A stretch of DNA of 64,000 nt from Novosphingobium resinovorum. Lineage in GTDB: Bacteria > Pseudomonadota > Alphaproteobacteria > Sphingomonadales > Sphingomonadaceae. Made by a program: the position numbers and the translations under genes. Of the stretch, positions 1 to 8,266 are shown in pieces. The notes beneath the pieces are model-generated. The model ran no database searches, was not told the DNA's origin, and worked only from the letters and a program-made list of their open reading frames with translations. Where the stretch lies: positions 310,001-374,000 of the forward strand of contig NZ_CP017076.1 of assembly GCF_001742225.1 (NCBI RefSeq). The letters run 5' to 3'. Positions within the stretch are counted from its first letter, which is position 1. Every line of letters begins with the position of its first letter.

Positions 1-131
1 TGGACCAGTGGGTGGCCGAAGGAAAGCTGCGCCCTCTCGCCAATCTGCGCGACGGGTTCGAGAACCTGCCCGCCGCCTTCATCGACCTCATGTCCGGCCG
101 TACCATCGGCAAGACGCTGGTTTGCATCTGA
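1..131 (+). CDS. NADP-dependent oxidoreductase (CurA/prostaglandin-reductase type), 3' end
   Basis: Only the last 42 codons are in the window, read in frame from base 3 to a TGA at 129-131. The C-terminus (GFENLPAAFIDLMSGRTIGK, then a short hydrophobic end) is the typical closing segment of medium-chain zinc-independent reductases of the CurA/YncB/leukotriene-B4 dehydrogenase family, which reduce the double bond of enones with NADPH. The gene lies 12 bases before the Rieske ferredoxin and may be co-transcribed with it. The substrate cannot be judged from the fragment. Confidence 0.75.
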   Translation, partial: DQWVAEGKLRPLANLRDGFENLPAAFIDLMSGRTIGKTLVCI

Positions 132-143
132 GTTCTGGATACG

Positions 144-503
144 ATGGCTACCATGAGCGAAACCTTCCACTCCGTCATCGCCGAGGCCGACTTTCCCGAG
201 GAAGGCAAGGCGGCGATCATGCTGGGCGGCTGGAGCGTGCTGATCGTCAAGGTCGAGGACGGCTTTCGCGCCGTGAACGACCGCTGCACCCATCAGGCGG
301 CGCTGCTCTCGCCCGGCCGCGTGCGCCGCGGGGCGATCATGTGCCCGCTGCACGGCGCGCGCTTCGAAGCCGCGACCGGACGCTGCATCGGCGGCGCCTA
401 CGCGGACCTGCGCGTGTTCCCGCTGCGGATCGAGGGCGGGATGATCGAGGTGGCCGTGCCGGACGAGGCGCCGGGGCCGAACGAACGGCCGGTGGGGGCG
501 TAA
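144..503 (+). CDS. Rieske-type [2Fe-2S] ferredoxin
   Basis: A 119-residue single-domain Rieske protein. The two cluster-binding boxes are visible as C48-T-H50 and C67-P-L-H70, separated by 16 residues, the layout of soluble Rieske ferredoxins of ring-hydroxylating oxygenase systems and of NirD-like proteins. No signal peptide or membrane segment is present, so it should be cytoplasmic. It would pass electrons from a reductase to an oxygenase, but no oxygenase gene is in the window. An alternative start (MSETF) lies nine bases downstream at 153. The gene follows an NADPH-dependent reductase by 12 bases and may share its transcript. Confidence 0.88.
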   Translation: MATMSETFHSVIAEADFPEEGKAAIMLGGWSVLIVKVEDGFRAVNDRCTHQAALLSPGRVRRGAIMCPLHGARFEAATGRCIGGAYADLRVFPLRIEGGMIEVAVPDEAPGPNERPVGA

Positions 504-580
504 TTACTCGCACAAGGCATAGTTTCGCGCGCCGGAGCAGGGGCTAGCATCTGCCTGAAACGATTTGGGAGAATACTGAA

Positions 581-1009
581 ATGCCCTTCACCGGCCCGTC
601 CGAGGACCGCCTCGCCATTCGTGAACTGCTTGAGACTTATGCCGATGCGGTGACCCGCCGTGATGCCGAAACCTGGGGCGCGACATGGGCCGAAGATGCG
701 GAATGGTCGCTGCCGGACTATCCGGAACTCGGCACCACCAAGGGCCGTCCGGCGATCGTCGCGATGTGGATAGAGGCGATGAAGGCTTATCCCGGCATCA
801 TGTTCGAGGCATGGCCCGGCTCGGTCGAGGTCAGCGGCGATAGCGCGGTGATGCGCAGCTACACCTCCGAGGTCTACGACCAGGACGGGATCACCATGCG
901 CGATCGCGGCGTCTATGAGGACACTTGCGTCAAGATCGACGGCAAGTGGCTGTTCAAGAGCCGCTCGTTCCGCAACATCCACCGCCAGCACGCCCCGCGC
1001 GGGGTTTAG
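581..1009 (+). CDS. SnoaL-like / NTF2-fold protein
   Basis: A 142-residue protein of the SnoaL/NTF2-like superfamily. The N-terminal pattern EDRLAIRELLETYADAV, then a W-x-x-D-A-E-W stretch and the closing DGKWLFKSR strand, are typical of the cone-shaped fold shared by polyketide cyclases, dehydratases, steroid isomerases and dioxygenase small subunits. A good ribosome site (GGGAGA) stands about eight bases before the ATG. No catalytic residue set is diagnostic, so the reaction is unknown. Its place after a reductase and a Rieske protein fits an oxidative catabolic set whose beginning lies outside the window. Confidence 0.75.
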   Translation: MPFTGPSEDRLAIRELLETYADAVTRRDAETWGATWAEDAEWSLPDYPELGTTKGRPAIVAMWIEAMKAYPGIMFEAWPGSVEVSGDSAVMRSYTSEVYDQDGITMRDRGVYEDTCVKIDGKWLFKSRSFRNIHRQHAPRGV

Positions 1010-1036
1010 GAACCGCTGGCTCTGAACCTTTTCCTT

Positions 1037-1121
1037 GTCATTCCCGCGAAGGCGTGAACCCATCTGACGACATCGCAAGTTGCACCAGCATCAGATGGGT
1101 CCCCGCCTTCGCGGGGATGAC
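1037..1121. repeat. 85-bp dispersed hairpin repeat, copy 1
   Basis: Inverted arms: GTCATTCCCGCGAAGGCG at the left and CGCCTTCGCGGGGATGAC at the right, with the inner words CCCATCTGA and TCAGATGGG also pairing. The same 85-bp unit recurs at 12943-13027 and 42497-42581, with a truncated copy at 21561-21631. It lies between the convergent SnoaL-like gene and the M13 peptidase gene, where it could act as a transcription end. Confidence 0.85.
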
Positions 1122-1167
1122 GGATAAAGCGGGCGGGGTGTTTGTTTCCACTCCCGCCCTTTTCACA

Positions 1168-3213
1168 TCACCACAGCTTCACGCGCTTTTCGGGCGGCAG
1201 GTACAGCTTGTCGCCCGGCTTGATGTCGAACGCCTTGTACCAGGCATCGATGTTGCGCACGGTCAGCGCGCGGTACTGGCCCGGGGCGTGAGGGTTGCCG
1301 ATGACCTGACGGCGCAGCGCGCCTTCGCGGGTCTTGTCGCCCCAGCTCTGGGCGAAGGCGATGAAGAAGCGCTGGTCGCCGGTGTAGCCGTCGATCACCG
1401 GCAGTTCCTTGCCGCCCAGCGCTTCGCGGTAGGCATCGTAAGCGGCGGCGAGGCCGGCGACGTCGGCGCCGTTCTCACCCAGTTCCAGCTTGCCGTTGAG
1501 GCGCAGGTCGGGGAACGGCTGATAGGCGTCGTACTGCACGACCAGAGCCTGCGTCTGCGCCTCGAAGTGGGCGAGGTCTTCCTTGGTCCACCAGTCGCGC
1601 AGGATGCCGTTGCCGTCCACCGCCGCGCCGCTGGCGTCGAAGCTGTGGCTGATCTCGTGCCCGATCACCGCGCCGATTGCGCCGTAGTTGGAAGCAAGGT
1701 CGGCGGCCGGATCGAAGAACGGCTTCTGCAGGATCGCGGCGGGGAAGTTCAGCGCGTTCTGCACGGGCAGGTTCACCGCGTTGACGAGCTGCGGCGTCAT
1801 CCACCACTCGCCCCGGTCCTGCGGCTTGCCTAGCTTGGAAATCTGCTGGAGCGTGTAGCCGTGGATCGCCGACATGCGGTTGGCGTAGGCCTGCCCCGGC
1901 TTGATGATGATCATGGAGGTGTCGGGCCACACGTCGGGATAGCCGACCGCGACGACCATGCCTTCCAGCTTGGCCTTGGCCTCGGTACGCGTCGCCGGGC
2001 TCATCCAGTCGAGCGCGTCGATGCGGCGGGCGAAAGCCTGCTTGATGCGGGCGGACATGTCCTCCACCTGCGCCTTGGCGGCCGGCGGGAAGTATTCGCG
2101 CACGTAGAGCTTGCCAAAGGGCATGCCGAGGTCGCTGTTGATCGAAGCCAGCGCCCGCTTTTCGCGCGTCTTCTGCTCCGGGGTGCCCGAAAGGTTGGTG
2201 TCGAAGAACGCAAAGTGCAGCGCGTCGAACTTCGTGGGCAGCACATCTGTCTGCGTATTGATGCGGTGGAAGGCCAGCCAGTCCTTCCACGCGGCCAGCG
2301 GCTCGGAAGCGACGAGGGCGGCGAGGCCGGTGATCGCGCCGGGGCTGTAGACGTCGAAGGTCTGCTGCGAGGGCATGTGCGCGGCGGTGAAGTAGGCGTC
2401 CCAGTCCATACCGGGGGCCTTCGCGGCGAACTCGGCGCGGGTCCACAGGGTGCCGCCTTGCGTGAAGTCGGCGGTTTCCGCCTTGCTCGGGTGGGCCTGC
2501 GCGATCTTGGTTTCGAGCGCGAGGATGCGCGCGGCGCGCGCCTCGGGCTGGTCGAGGCCGGACAGGCGCAGAAGGTCGGCGATATACTTGAGGTAGTCGG
2601 CCCTGATCTTGACCATGCGCGGTTCGGCCGAGACGTAGTATTCGCGGTCGGGCAGGGCGATGCCGCCCTGGAACAGGTAGGGCACGACCTCGTCGCTCTT
2701 GAGCGCCTTGGTGATGAACAGGCCGAACAGGTTCTCGGTCGACATGTCGTTGTTGTTGTTGAACAGGTCGAGGTCGGCCTCGGTCTGGTCGCCCAGCACC
2801 TTGACCAGCGCGGCCTTGTCCTTGATCGCCGCGTAGCGCGTCAGGTCGGCCTTGAGCGGGGCGATACCCAGCTTGTCGATCGTCGCGGTGTCAAGGTAGG
2901 CGCGCCAGTAGTCGCCGATCTTCGCCTCGTCGCTGCCGGGCTTCTGCCTGGCGCCGAGGATCTTCTGGATGAGTGCGATCTGCTGGCGCTCGGTCTCGTC
3001 GGCGGCGACGGTGTGGGAGCCGATGCGGCTGCGGTCGGCGGGGATTTCGGCCTTGGCCAGCCAAGCGCCGTTCGAGAAGAGGTAGAACTCGTCGCCCGGC
3101 TTCACCGAGGTATACATCGCGGTTTCGTCGATGCCTGCGGGGGCCGGATCGGTGGCGGCGATGGCGAAGGGCGCGGCGCACAGCAGCAGCGCGGCAAGAA
3201 TGCGAGTCTTCAT
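1168..3213 (-). CDS. Secreted M13 family zinc metallopeptidase (neprilysin/PepO type)
   Basis: A 681-residue M13 endopeptidase. The start at 3213 is preferred over one 48 bases upstream because it opens with a clean signal peptide (MKTRILAALLLCAAPFAIAA) and has an AAAGGA ribosome site at proper distance. The zinc motif HEISH lies near residues 519-523, the downstream ENGAD motif supplies the third ligand, and the substrate-binding NA-x-N-x-P stretch followed by FPAAILQKPFFDP is intact. Length matches bacterial family members. It should cleave short peptides in the periplasm or extracellularly. It stands alone on the minus strand, downstream of the TonB receptor gene but separated from it by a hairpin. 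Confidence 0.93.
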   Translation of the reverse strand: MKTRILAALLLCAAPFAIAATDPAPAGIDETAMYTSVKPGDEFYLFSNGAWLAKAEIPADRSRIGSHTVAADETERQQIALIQKILGARQKPGSDEAKIGDYWRAYLDTATIDKLGIAPLKADLTRYAAIKDKAALVKVLGDQTEADLDLFNNNNDMSTENLFGLFITKALKSDEVVPYLFQGGIALPDREYYVSAEPRMVKIRADYLKYIADLLRLSGLDQPEARAARILALETKIAQAHPSKAETADFTQGGTLWTRAEFAAKAPGMDWDAYFTAAHMPSQQTFDVYSPGAITGLAALVASEPLAAWKDWLAFHRINTQTDVLPTKFDALHFAFFDTNLSGTPEQKTREKRALASINSDLGMPFGKLYVREYFPPAAKAQVEDMSARIKQAFARRIDALDWMSPATRTEAKAKLEGMVVAVGYPDVWPDTSMIIIKPGQAYANRMSAIHGYTLQQISKLGKPQDRGEWWMTPQLVNAVNLPVQNALNFPAAILQKPFFDPAADLASNYGAIGAVIGHEISHSFDASGAAVDGNGILRDWWTKEDLAHFEAQTQALVVQYDAYQPFPDLRLNGKLELGENGADVAGLAAAYDAYREALGGKELPVIDGYTGDQRFFIAFAQSWGDKTREGALRRQVIGNPHAPGQYRALTVRNIDAWYKAFDIKPGDKLYLPPEKRVKLW

Positions 3214-3343
3214 CAGGCGGTCCTTTCGCGGCGTCGGAGAGCCCCGCGCCGGTTCTGTCATGCCCGGTGGACTAGCGCCGGATCGCCCGTCCGCCTACAG
3301 AAAAATTGCGCTGCGGCGCAACAAAGAAACCGGCGGAATCTGG

Positions 3344-3384
3344 TCGTAGAGGCGCTCTCCTTTTGTGGGAAAGCGCCTCTACGA
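3344..3384 (-). terminator. Perfect 13-bp hairpin after the TonB receptor gene
   Basis: TCGTAGAGGCGCT (3344-3356) pairs exactly with AGCGCCTCTACGA (3372-3384) around a 15-base loop. It lies five bases past the receptor stop codon. There is no clear T-run on either side, so termination would be non-canonical; it could also protect the 3' end. Confidence 0.5.
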
Positions 3385-3388
3385 ATGC

Positions 3389-5800
3389 TCAATACTTGAT
3401 GTGGGCCTCCACGCCGACGACGCGCGGCGTCAGTACGGTCTGGCTGTAGTAGCGAACCGCCACCCCGTCGTTGACGCCGATGCGCGAACGGTCGTTGCCG
3501 ACCGAGACCACGGCGTACTTGTCGAAGATGTTGTTCGCGAACACGCTGACCCCGAACTTGTCGGTGTCATAGGACAACGAGGCGCGGTGCAGGACGTAGC
3601 CGCTGAGCTTGTCGCCATAGGCACGGTCCCAGCCGAGACGGCTGACGATGCTGCCGCGATAGGTCGCCGTCCAGTTGGCCGACAGTTCGCCGTTGCCCAT
3701 CGGCACCGTGTAAGTGGCGCCCAGGCTGCCCGAGTTCTTGGCCGAGTTCGGCAGACGGTCGCCGGACAGCGCATCGAGCTGGACGAAGCGGAAGCTGTAG
3801 TCGTTCGGCACCTCGCGGATGGTGAGGACACCGGGGATGTCTTCGGTCAGGTGGGCATCGTTGTAGGCATAATTGCCCTGGATCGTCAGTGCCGGGACGG
3901 GCTTGATCTGGAACGAGGTTTCGATGCCCTTCGACAAGGCGCGGCCGCCGTTGACGATGATGCCGGTGGCGCCGTTAACGGTTGCCGAGGCAACCTGCAG
4001 GCCGGTCCACTTGGTGCTGTAGGCGTCGATGTTGAACGTCACCTTGCGGTCGAACAACTGGGCGCGGAAACCGACCTCGATGGTCTTGGTCGAGTCCGGC
4101 CCGTACTGCAGCTCGTCGGGCAGGGCGCAGATGTTCTGGCCCGGCGGCAGCGGGTTGTCGCAAGGCGCGACCGTGTTCGGTCCGCCGATGCGATAGCCCT
4201 TGCTGTAGGTGGCATAGACCATCAGATCGCGCGTAAAGTTGTAGGAAGAGTTGAACTTCCACACCCAGCCGTCCTGACCGGCCTTTCCGCCCGAGGGAGT
4301 CTTGTCGTAAGGGCTGAGCGGTTGATTGCGCAGCAGAGGGAGGGTCTGCGCGCCCGAAATCTCCGAGCTGTATTTGAAGTAGCGTGCGCCGCCGGTAACC
4401 TGCCATTCCGGCGTGACGTGGAAGGTGCCTTCGCCGAAGATCGCCTGCTCTTTGACCGTCGACCGGGTGTAGGAGACGTATTCCAGTTCGTCCGGATTCT
4501 TCGCCAGATTTACCCAGGGGTGGCCGGGGACGTGCTCGGCGTAATCGCGCTGCAATTTCTGCTCGTTGTAGAACCCGCCGAGAACCCAGTTGAACGGGCC
4601 GCCGTGCGTGGAGACGAGGCGCACTTCCTGGTTGACCTGCTGGCGGCGGCTGTAGCTCTCGTTCCAGCTGGAGAACGCAGGGAACAGTTCGTAGTCGTAG
4701 TCGAGGTCGAGCAGCAGGTCGGTGTTGTCGGCGCGCGATTTCGACTTCACGTTGGTGTAGGCGCTCGTCCAGACGAGGTCGGCGATGTCGAAGACGTTGG
4801 CGTTGATCTCCATGCTCAGGAGGTGCGCGCGGCGGTTCATCGGCTCAGCGTAGCGCGCGGCGCTCTCGTACTTGCCCGAACCCAGGACGCCTGCGTTGTT
4901 GGCCTGCGAGCCCTCGGTCTTCGTGCGCTGGAAGGCGTAAGTGAAGATGACCTTGAAGTCGTCGTCGGTCTGGAAGAGCAGCTGGTTGCGGGTGGTGAAG
5001 GTCTTCTCGAAGTTGAGATCCTTGCCCTTGTGCAGGTTCGGGTCATAAGCCGCGCCGGTCGGGCGAGCGGTGCCGTTCGGCTGCGGATCGGATACGCCCG
5101 GCTCGTTCAGCAGGAACGGATAGTCGATGAAGCCGGGGTCGTAATAGTATCCGGTCGACGAACGGAAGGCGATGTGGTCCTTCACGATCGGGATATTGAT
5201 CATCCCGTCGACCTGGTAGCCGAGCTTGGAGGCGTGCGACTTGACGTAAGTGCGGCCGTGCGCCTCGCCTTCCCATTCCTCCGTGTTCGGACGGTTGGGG
5301 ATGTAGCGGATCGCGCCCGCCATGGTGCCCAGGCCATAGAGCGTGCCTTGCGGGCCGAGCAGGGTCTCGACTCGCTGGATGTCGAGCAGCTTGAAGTCGT
5401 AGTAGAGCGGAACTTCGCCGAGGTAGATGCCCATGGCGTTGTCGTAGCTGGCGCCGTCGGGCTGGGTGTCCGACGCGTTGAGGCCGCGCATGACGATCGT
5501 GCCGGTGCCGCGCGGGCCGGTGTCGGAGATGGTCAGGCCGGGGGTGAAGTCCGCCAGGCCGCGCACGTCGTTGATGCGCTGGCGGGCGATCTGGTCCGCG
5601 CCGATGGCCGAAATGTTGATCGGCGTGTCCATGATCGTGGTGGCGCGGCGGGTGCCGGTGACGATGATGGCGTCGCCTTCATCGGAAGCGGCACCGGAAG
5701 CGGCAGGCGCTTCCTGCGCCACGGCGGGCATCGCGAGCACGGTGCTCGTAATCATGGTTGCGGACAGAAGCCCTGCTCTCAATTTCGCGCGATAAGTCAT
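3389..5800 (-). CDS. TonB-dependent outer-membrane receptor
   Basis: An 803-residue TonB-dependent receptor. Residues 1-28 are a signal peptide ending AVAQ. A short TonB-box-like stretch (DAIIVTGTRR) precedes the plug domain (about 55-165; INDVRGLADFTPGL and VETLLGPQGTLYG are classic plug words), and the rest is a beta-barrel ending in an aromatic residue (HIKY). Sphingomonads use many such receptors to import sugars, aromatics and siderophores; the substrate is not evident here. The ATG has a GGGGAAG site five bases upstream. The upstream region 5801-6011 holds no gene and no copy of the operator found in front of nearby genes. Confidence 0.93.
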   Translation of the reverse strand: MTYRAKLRAGLLSATMITSTVLAMPAVAQEAPAASGAASDEGDAIIVTGTRRATTIMDTPINISAIGADQIARQRINDVRGLADFTPGLTISDTGPRGTGTIVMRGLNASDTQPDGASYDNAMGIYLGEVPLYYDFKLLDIQRVETLLGPQGTLYGLGTMAGAIRYIPNRPNTEEWEGEAHGRTYVKSHASKLGYQVDGMINIPIVKDHIAFRSSTGYYYDPGFIDYPFLLNEPGVSDPQPNGTARPTGAAYDPNLHKGKDLNFEKTFTTRNQLLFQTDDDFKVIFTYAFQRTKTEGSQANNAGVLGSGKYESAARYAEPMNRRAHLLSMEINANVFDIADLVWTSAYTNVKSKSRADNTDLLLDLDYDYELFPAFSSWNESYSRRQQVNQEVRLVSTHGGPFNWVLGGFYNEQKLQRDYAEHVPGHPWVNLAKNPDELEYVSYTRSTVKEQAIFGEGTFHVTPEWQVTGGARYFKYSSEISGAQTLPLLRNQPLSPYDKTPSGGKAGQDGWVWKFNSSYNFTRDLMVYATYSKGYRIGGPNTVAPCDNPLPPGQNICALPDELQYGPDSTKTIEVGFRAQLFDRKVTFNIDAYSTKWTGLQVASATVNGATGIIVNGGRALSKGIETSFQIKPVPALTIQGNYAYNDAHLTEDIPGVLTIREVPNDYSFRFVQLDALSGDRLPNSAKNSGSLGATYTVPMGNGELSANWTATYRGSIVSRLGWDRAYGDKLSGYVLHRASLSYDTDKFGVSVFANNIFDKYAVVSVGNDRSRIGVNDGVAVRYYSQTVLTPRVVGVEAHIKY

Positions 5801-6011
5801 GTGCTTCCCCAGTTTCGGTTGACGTGCCCCGGTCCCGGCCCGCTCCTTGGTCGCGCCCGGTGGGTGTGTATGTGAGGACCCTCATTCGTACGCCGGCCAT
5901 CGCTTTGCGGATGTCGTGCCGACGCGCTTGCACTGCCCTCGGCCGTGAATGCCGCCGAGGTGTTCGCTCCCGTGATGCGTTGAATTATTACTGCGGCTCG
6001 GTCGGCCGTTT

Positions 6012-6977
6012 TCAGTTGGCAGGCTGTGCGGTTTCGCCGCGTCCTGCCCTGATCCGTTCGATCAGGGGCTGGAACGGGAACAGGAACTGCTCCCGGATGG
6101 ACAGGCGCCTGAGATCGTCTTGCCCGACGACGCTGGCTTCACCCTCCTTGTAGGTGCCGAAGATGCGATCGAGCAGGATCAGCGAATTGCCGTAGTTGCA
6201 GCGCGTGCTCTCGTAATCGGTCGAGTGATGCAGGCTGTGATGCCGGATCGTGGTGAAGAAGAAGGAATAGAACAGCGGCGGATCGGAGCGCACGTTGGCG
6301 TGCGCGAAGGTCGATACCACGTTCAGGATGTTGAAGCCGCAGAACAGCGCGGTCGGCGAGAGGTCGAACAGCGCCAGCACGCTCAGGCTGATCAGGAACA
6401 GCTCGATCGGATTGCCGACCGCGCCTTTGGCGGCGTTGAGCTGGGTGATGTGGTGGTGCGGCGCGTGGGTCAGCCAGAACGGCGTCGAATTGTGCATCAG
6501 GCGATGCATCCAGTACTGGCCGAACTCCATGATGAAGACCACCAGCGCCACCTGCAGCAGCCAGGGCATGTGCATCGCCCACTGCGTGGTGATGCCGAGC
6601 GATGTCTTGACCGCCTGCAGCGGCTCCTCGGCCAGCGCGGTCGCGGTCCAGGAGATGACGGTGGCGCTCAGCACGACGTAGAACAGGTCGGTGAAGAACT
6701 CGCGCCAGTTCATGCGCCATCCGGCGTGCCGCTCGTGCACGAACTCGAGGCCCAGCACGACGAGGGTGATCAGTGCGGAGGTGACGATGATTGACCAGCC
6801 GTTGTCGGTCAGCGCCTTGGGCGCGAAGGCCCAGAACGCGACGATCACGGCGACAAACGCCGGGGGCACGAGGTTGAAGATCTTCTGCTTCACGCCCCCG
6901 TCAGCCACCGTGGCATCAGGCGCGAAGGCAGCCGCATCGTTCGAGAGAACCGTGTTGCGGACTGGCAGTTGTTCCAT
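6012..6977 (-). CDS. Fatty acid hydroxylase / sterol desaturase superfamily membrane enzyme
   Basis: A 321-residue integral membrane di-iron enzyme. The histidine clusters are all present: H158-RLM-H162, H171-AP-HHH176 and H246-HSL-HH251, with further histidines between hydrophobic segments at about 38-52, 62-80, 96-118 and 138-152. The family hydroxylates or desaturates lipids (sterols, fatty acids, carotenoids, alkylglycerols) with O2. The substrate cannot be told from sequence. An operator-like palindrome 98 bases before the start ties it to the NikR-like regulon described further on. The gene is monocistronic in this window. Confidence 0.88.
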   Translation of the reverse strand: MEQLPVRNTVLSNDAAAFAPDATVADGGVKQKIFNLVPPAFVAVIVAFWAFAPKALTDNGWSIIVTSALITLVVLGLEFVHERHAGWRMNWREFFTDLFYVVLSATVISWTATALAEEPLQAVKTSLGITTQWAMHMPWLLQVALVVFIMEFGQYWMHRLMHNSTPFWLTHAPHHHITQLNAAKGAVGNPIELFLISLSVLALFDLSPTALFCGFNILNVVSTFAHANVRSDPPLFYSFFFTTIRHHSLHHSTDYESTRCNYGNSLILLDRIFGTYKEGEASVVGQDDLRRLSIREQFLFPFQPLIERIRAGRGETAQPAN

Positions 6978-7074
6978 CGAAACCCCCCATCCAGACCGGT
7001 GGACCGGCCTGCTGTTACAAGATTCTCTCTCCCCGTTTCTTCGCTCTGACCGGCGATGTGATACAAGCTATGGA

Positions 7075-7100
7075 TATTACGTTTCTCGTCAAGCGTATTA
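7075..7100. promoter_or_regulatory. NikR-like operator, site 1 (before desaturase gene)
   Basis: TATTACG, 12 bases, CGTATTA: one mismatch from a perfect inverted repeat with the same half-site and exactly the same spacing as three other sites in the window (9416, 10105, 13056). It lies 98 bases upstream of the desaturase start and behind the stop of the metallo-hydrolase gene, so the desaturase is the likely target. Confidence 0.65.
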
Positions 7101-7238
7101 ATTGAGGGTCGTGCGTTTTGACGACGTGAGGCGAAAAATCACGCTGTAGCGTGGTTTTTGTGCATCTGCGTAACACGCTTGTCGTCCGCAGATGCGCTCG
7201 GCGGCGCGTACCCGGCGCGCCGCCGATTCGGGTCGCCG

Positions 7239-8249
7239 TCAGTAGCGGTAGGGATTCTTGTCGATGGTAGTCGTCCCGCGCGTCTGGTTGCACAGGAAGA
7301 CGGTGCCGGTGAAGTAGATGCCGGGCTCGGTGATCTTCTGCGCGTAGGCCCAGGCCTCGCGCAGTTGCTGCACGGTCATTTGCACGGGGGCCTCGTCGGG
7401 CTGGTACGTCATGCCGTAGGCGTAGTCCTCGCCGTCCTTGCTGATCTCGACGTGGCAACCCATGACGTGCGTGACGGGGTGCGTGTCGCAGAACTGGATC
7501 AGGCGCTTCATGCTGTCGTACCACGGTTCCCAGAAGCTGATGTAGCAGCGGCCGCGATAGAACATGTCGCCGGTATAGAGGATCTGCGTGTAGCTGTCGT
7601 AGTACGCGAACTCGGAAACGACGTGCCCCGGCGAGCCCCAGATCAGTATCTCGCGCCCGCCGAGGTCGAGGGTCACGCGCTCCTCGGGGAAATTGGTCAT
7701 GCCCCAGAAGCCGACCATCTCCTCGTGCGTGAGGCCCATGTAGCGGGTATTGGGGCGGTCGGCGAACTGGTTGGTCGCGGCGTAGTGGTCGGCGTGAAGA
7801 TGGCTGAACGCCACCAGCAGTTCGAGGCTGGCCGGATCGCGGCCGTTGCGGGCGCACCACTCGTCGATGCACTGGTCTACGACGCCGCGCAGGTCCCAGT
7901 CGTTGCGCAACTGCACGAAGCCCTCGTCGAGCAACAGCACCCGGTCGTTGCCGAAGTAGAGCGGCGCGAAGGGTGCCTCGTAGCTATAGGCCTTGTTCTG
8001 GCGCAGGATCGCGGTGTGCGGGTTGTACCAGTGGACCTGCACCGGCGGATCGGTGTTGTCCATGCAGGACGACGAGCCGCAGATCCACTTGTCCGGGAAA
8101 GTGCCGGTCGCGGGCAGGTTGGCCTTGAAGTCGATCGGCGGCGGGCGTGTCGCGGCGGAGGCGGCGTCGGACAGCCCGGTCAGCGCGGCACCGGTCAGCG
8201 GCACGGCGGCGATGGCGGCGTTGTAGGTCAGGAAAGAGCGGCGATCCAC
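7239..8249 (-). CDS. Exported metallo-beta-lactamase-fold hydrolase (complete metal site)
   Basis: A 336-residue MBL-fold protein. It begins with a twin-arginine-like leader (DRRSFLTYNAAIAAVPLTG) ending in an A-S-A-A region, so export through Tat is likely. The metal motif H150-LHAD-H155 is intact, followed by PGHV, the TGD aspartate and a late GCHVE histidine, the full set for two zinc ions. The start is GTG with an AAGGAAA site seven bases upstream. It lies 17 bases after a paralogous gene in the same operon. The family hydrolyses esters, lactones, thioesters or phosphodiesters; the substrate is unknown. Confidence 0.85.
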   Translation of the reverse strand: MDRRSFLTYNAAIAAVPLTGAALTGLSDAASAATRPPPIDFKANLPATGTFPDKWICGSSSCMDNTDPPVQVHWYNPHTAILRQNKAYSYEAPFAPLYFGNDRVLLLDEGFVQLRNDWDLRGVVDQCIDEWCARNGRDPASLELLVAFSHLHADHYAATNQFADRPNTRYMGLTHEEMVGFWGMTNFPEERVTLDLGGREILIWGSPGHVVSEFAYYDSYTQILYTGDMFYRGRCYISFWEPWYDSMKRLIQFCDTHPVTHVMGCHVEISKDGEDYAYGMTYQPDEAPVQMTVQQLREAWAYAQKITEPGIYFTGTVFLCNQTRGTTTIDKNPYRY

Positions 8250-8266
8250 GGTGCGGTTTCCTTAAC

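Noticed and set aside
3365..5875. Plus-strand open frame opposite the TonB receptor
   Set aside because: Shadow of the receptor gene; no domain and no ribosome site.
5980..6005. Fifth NikR-like operator before the first TonB receptor (ATTATTACTGCGG)
   Set aside because: Only a partial left half-site is present; no matching right half lies 12 bases away.
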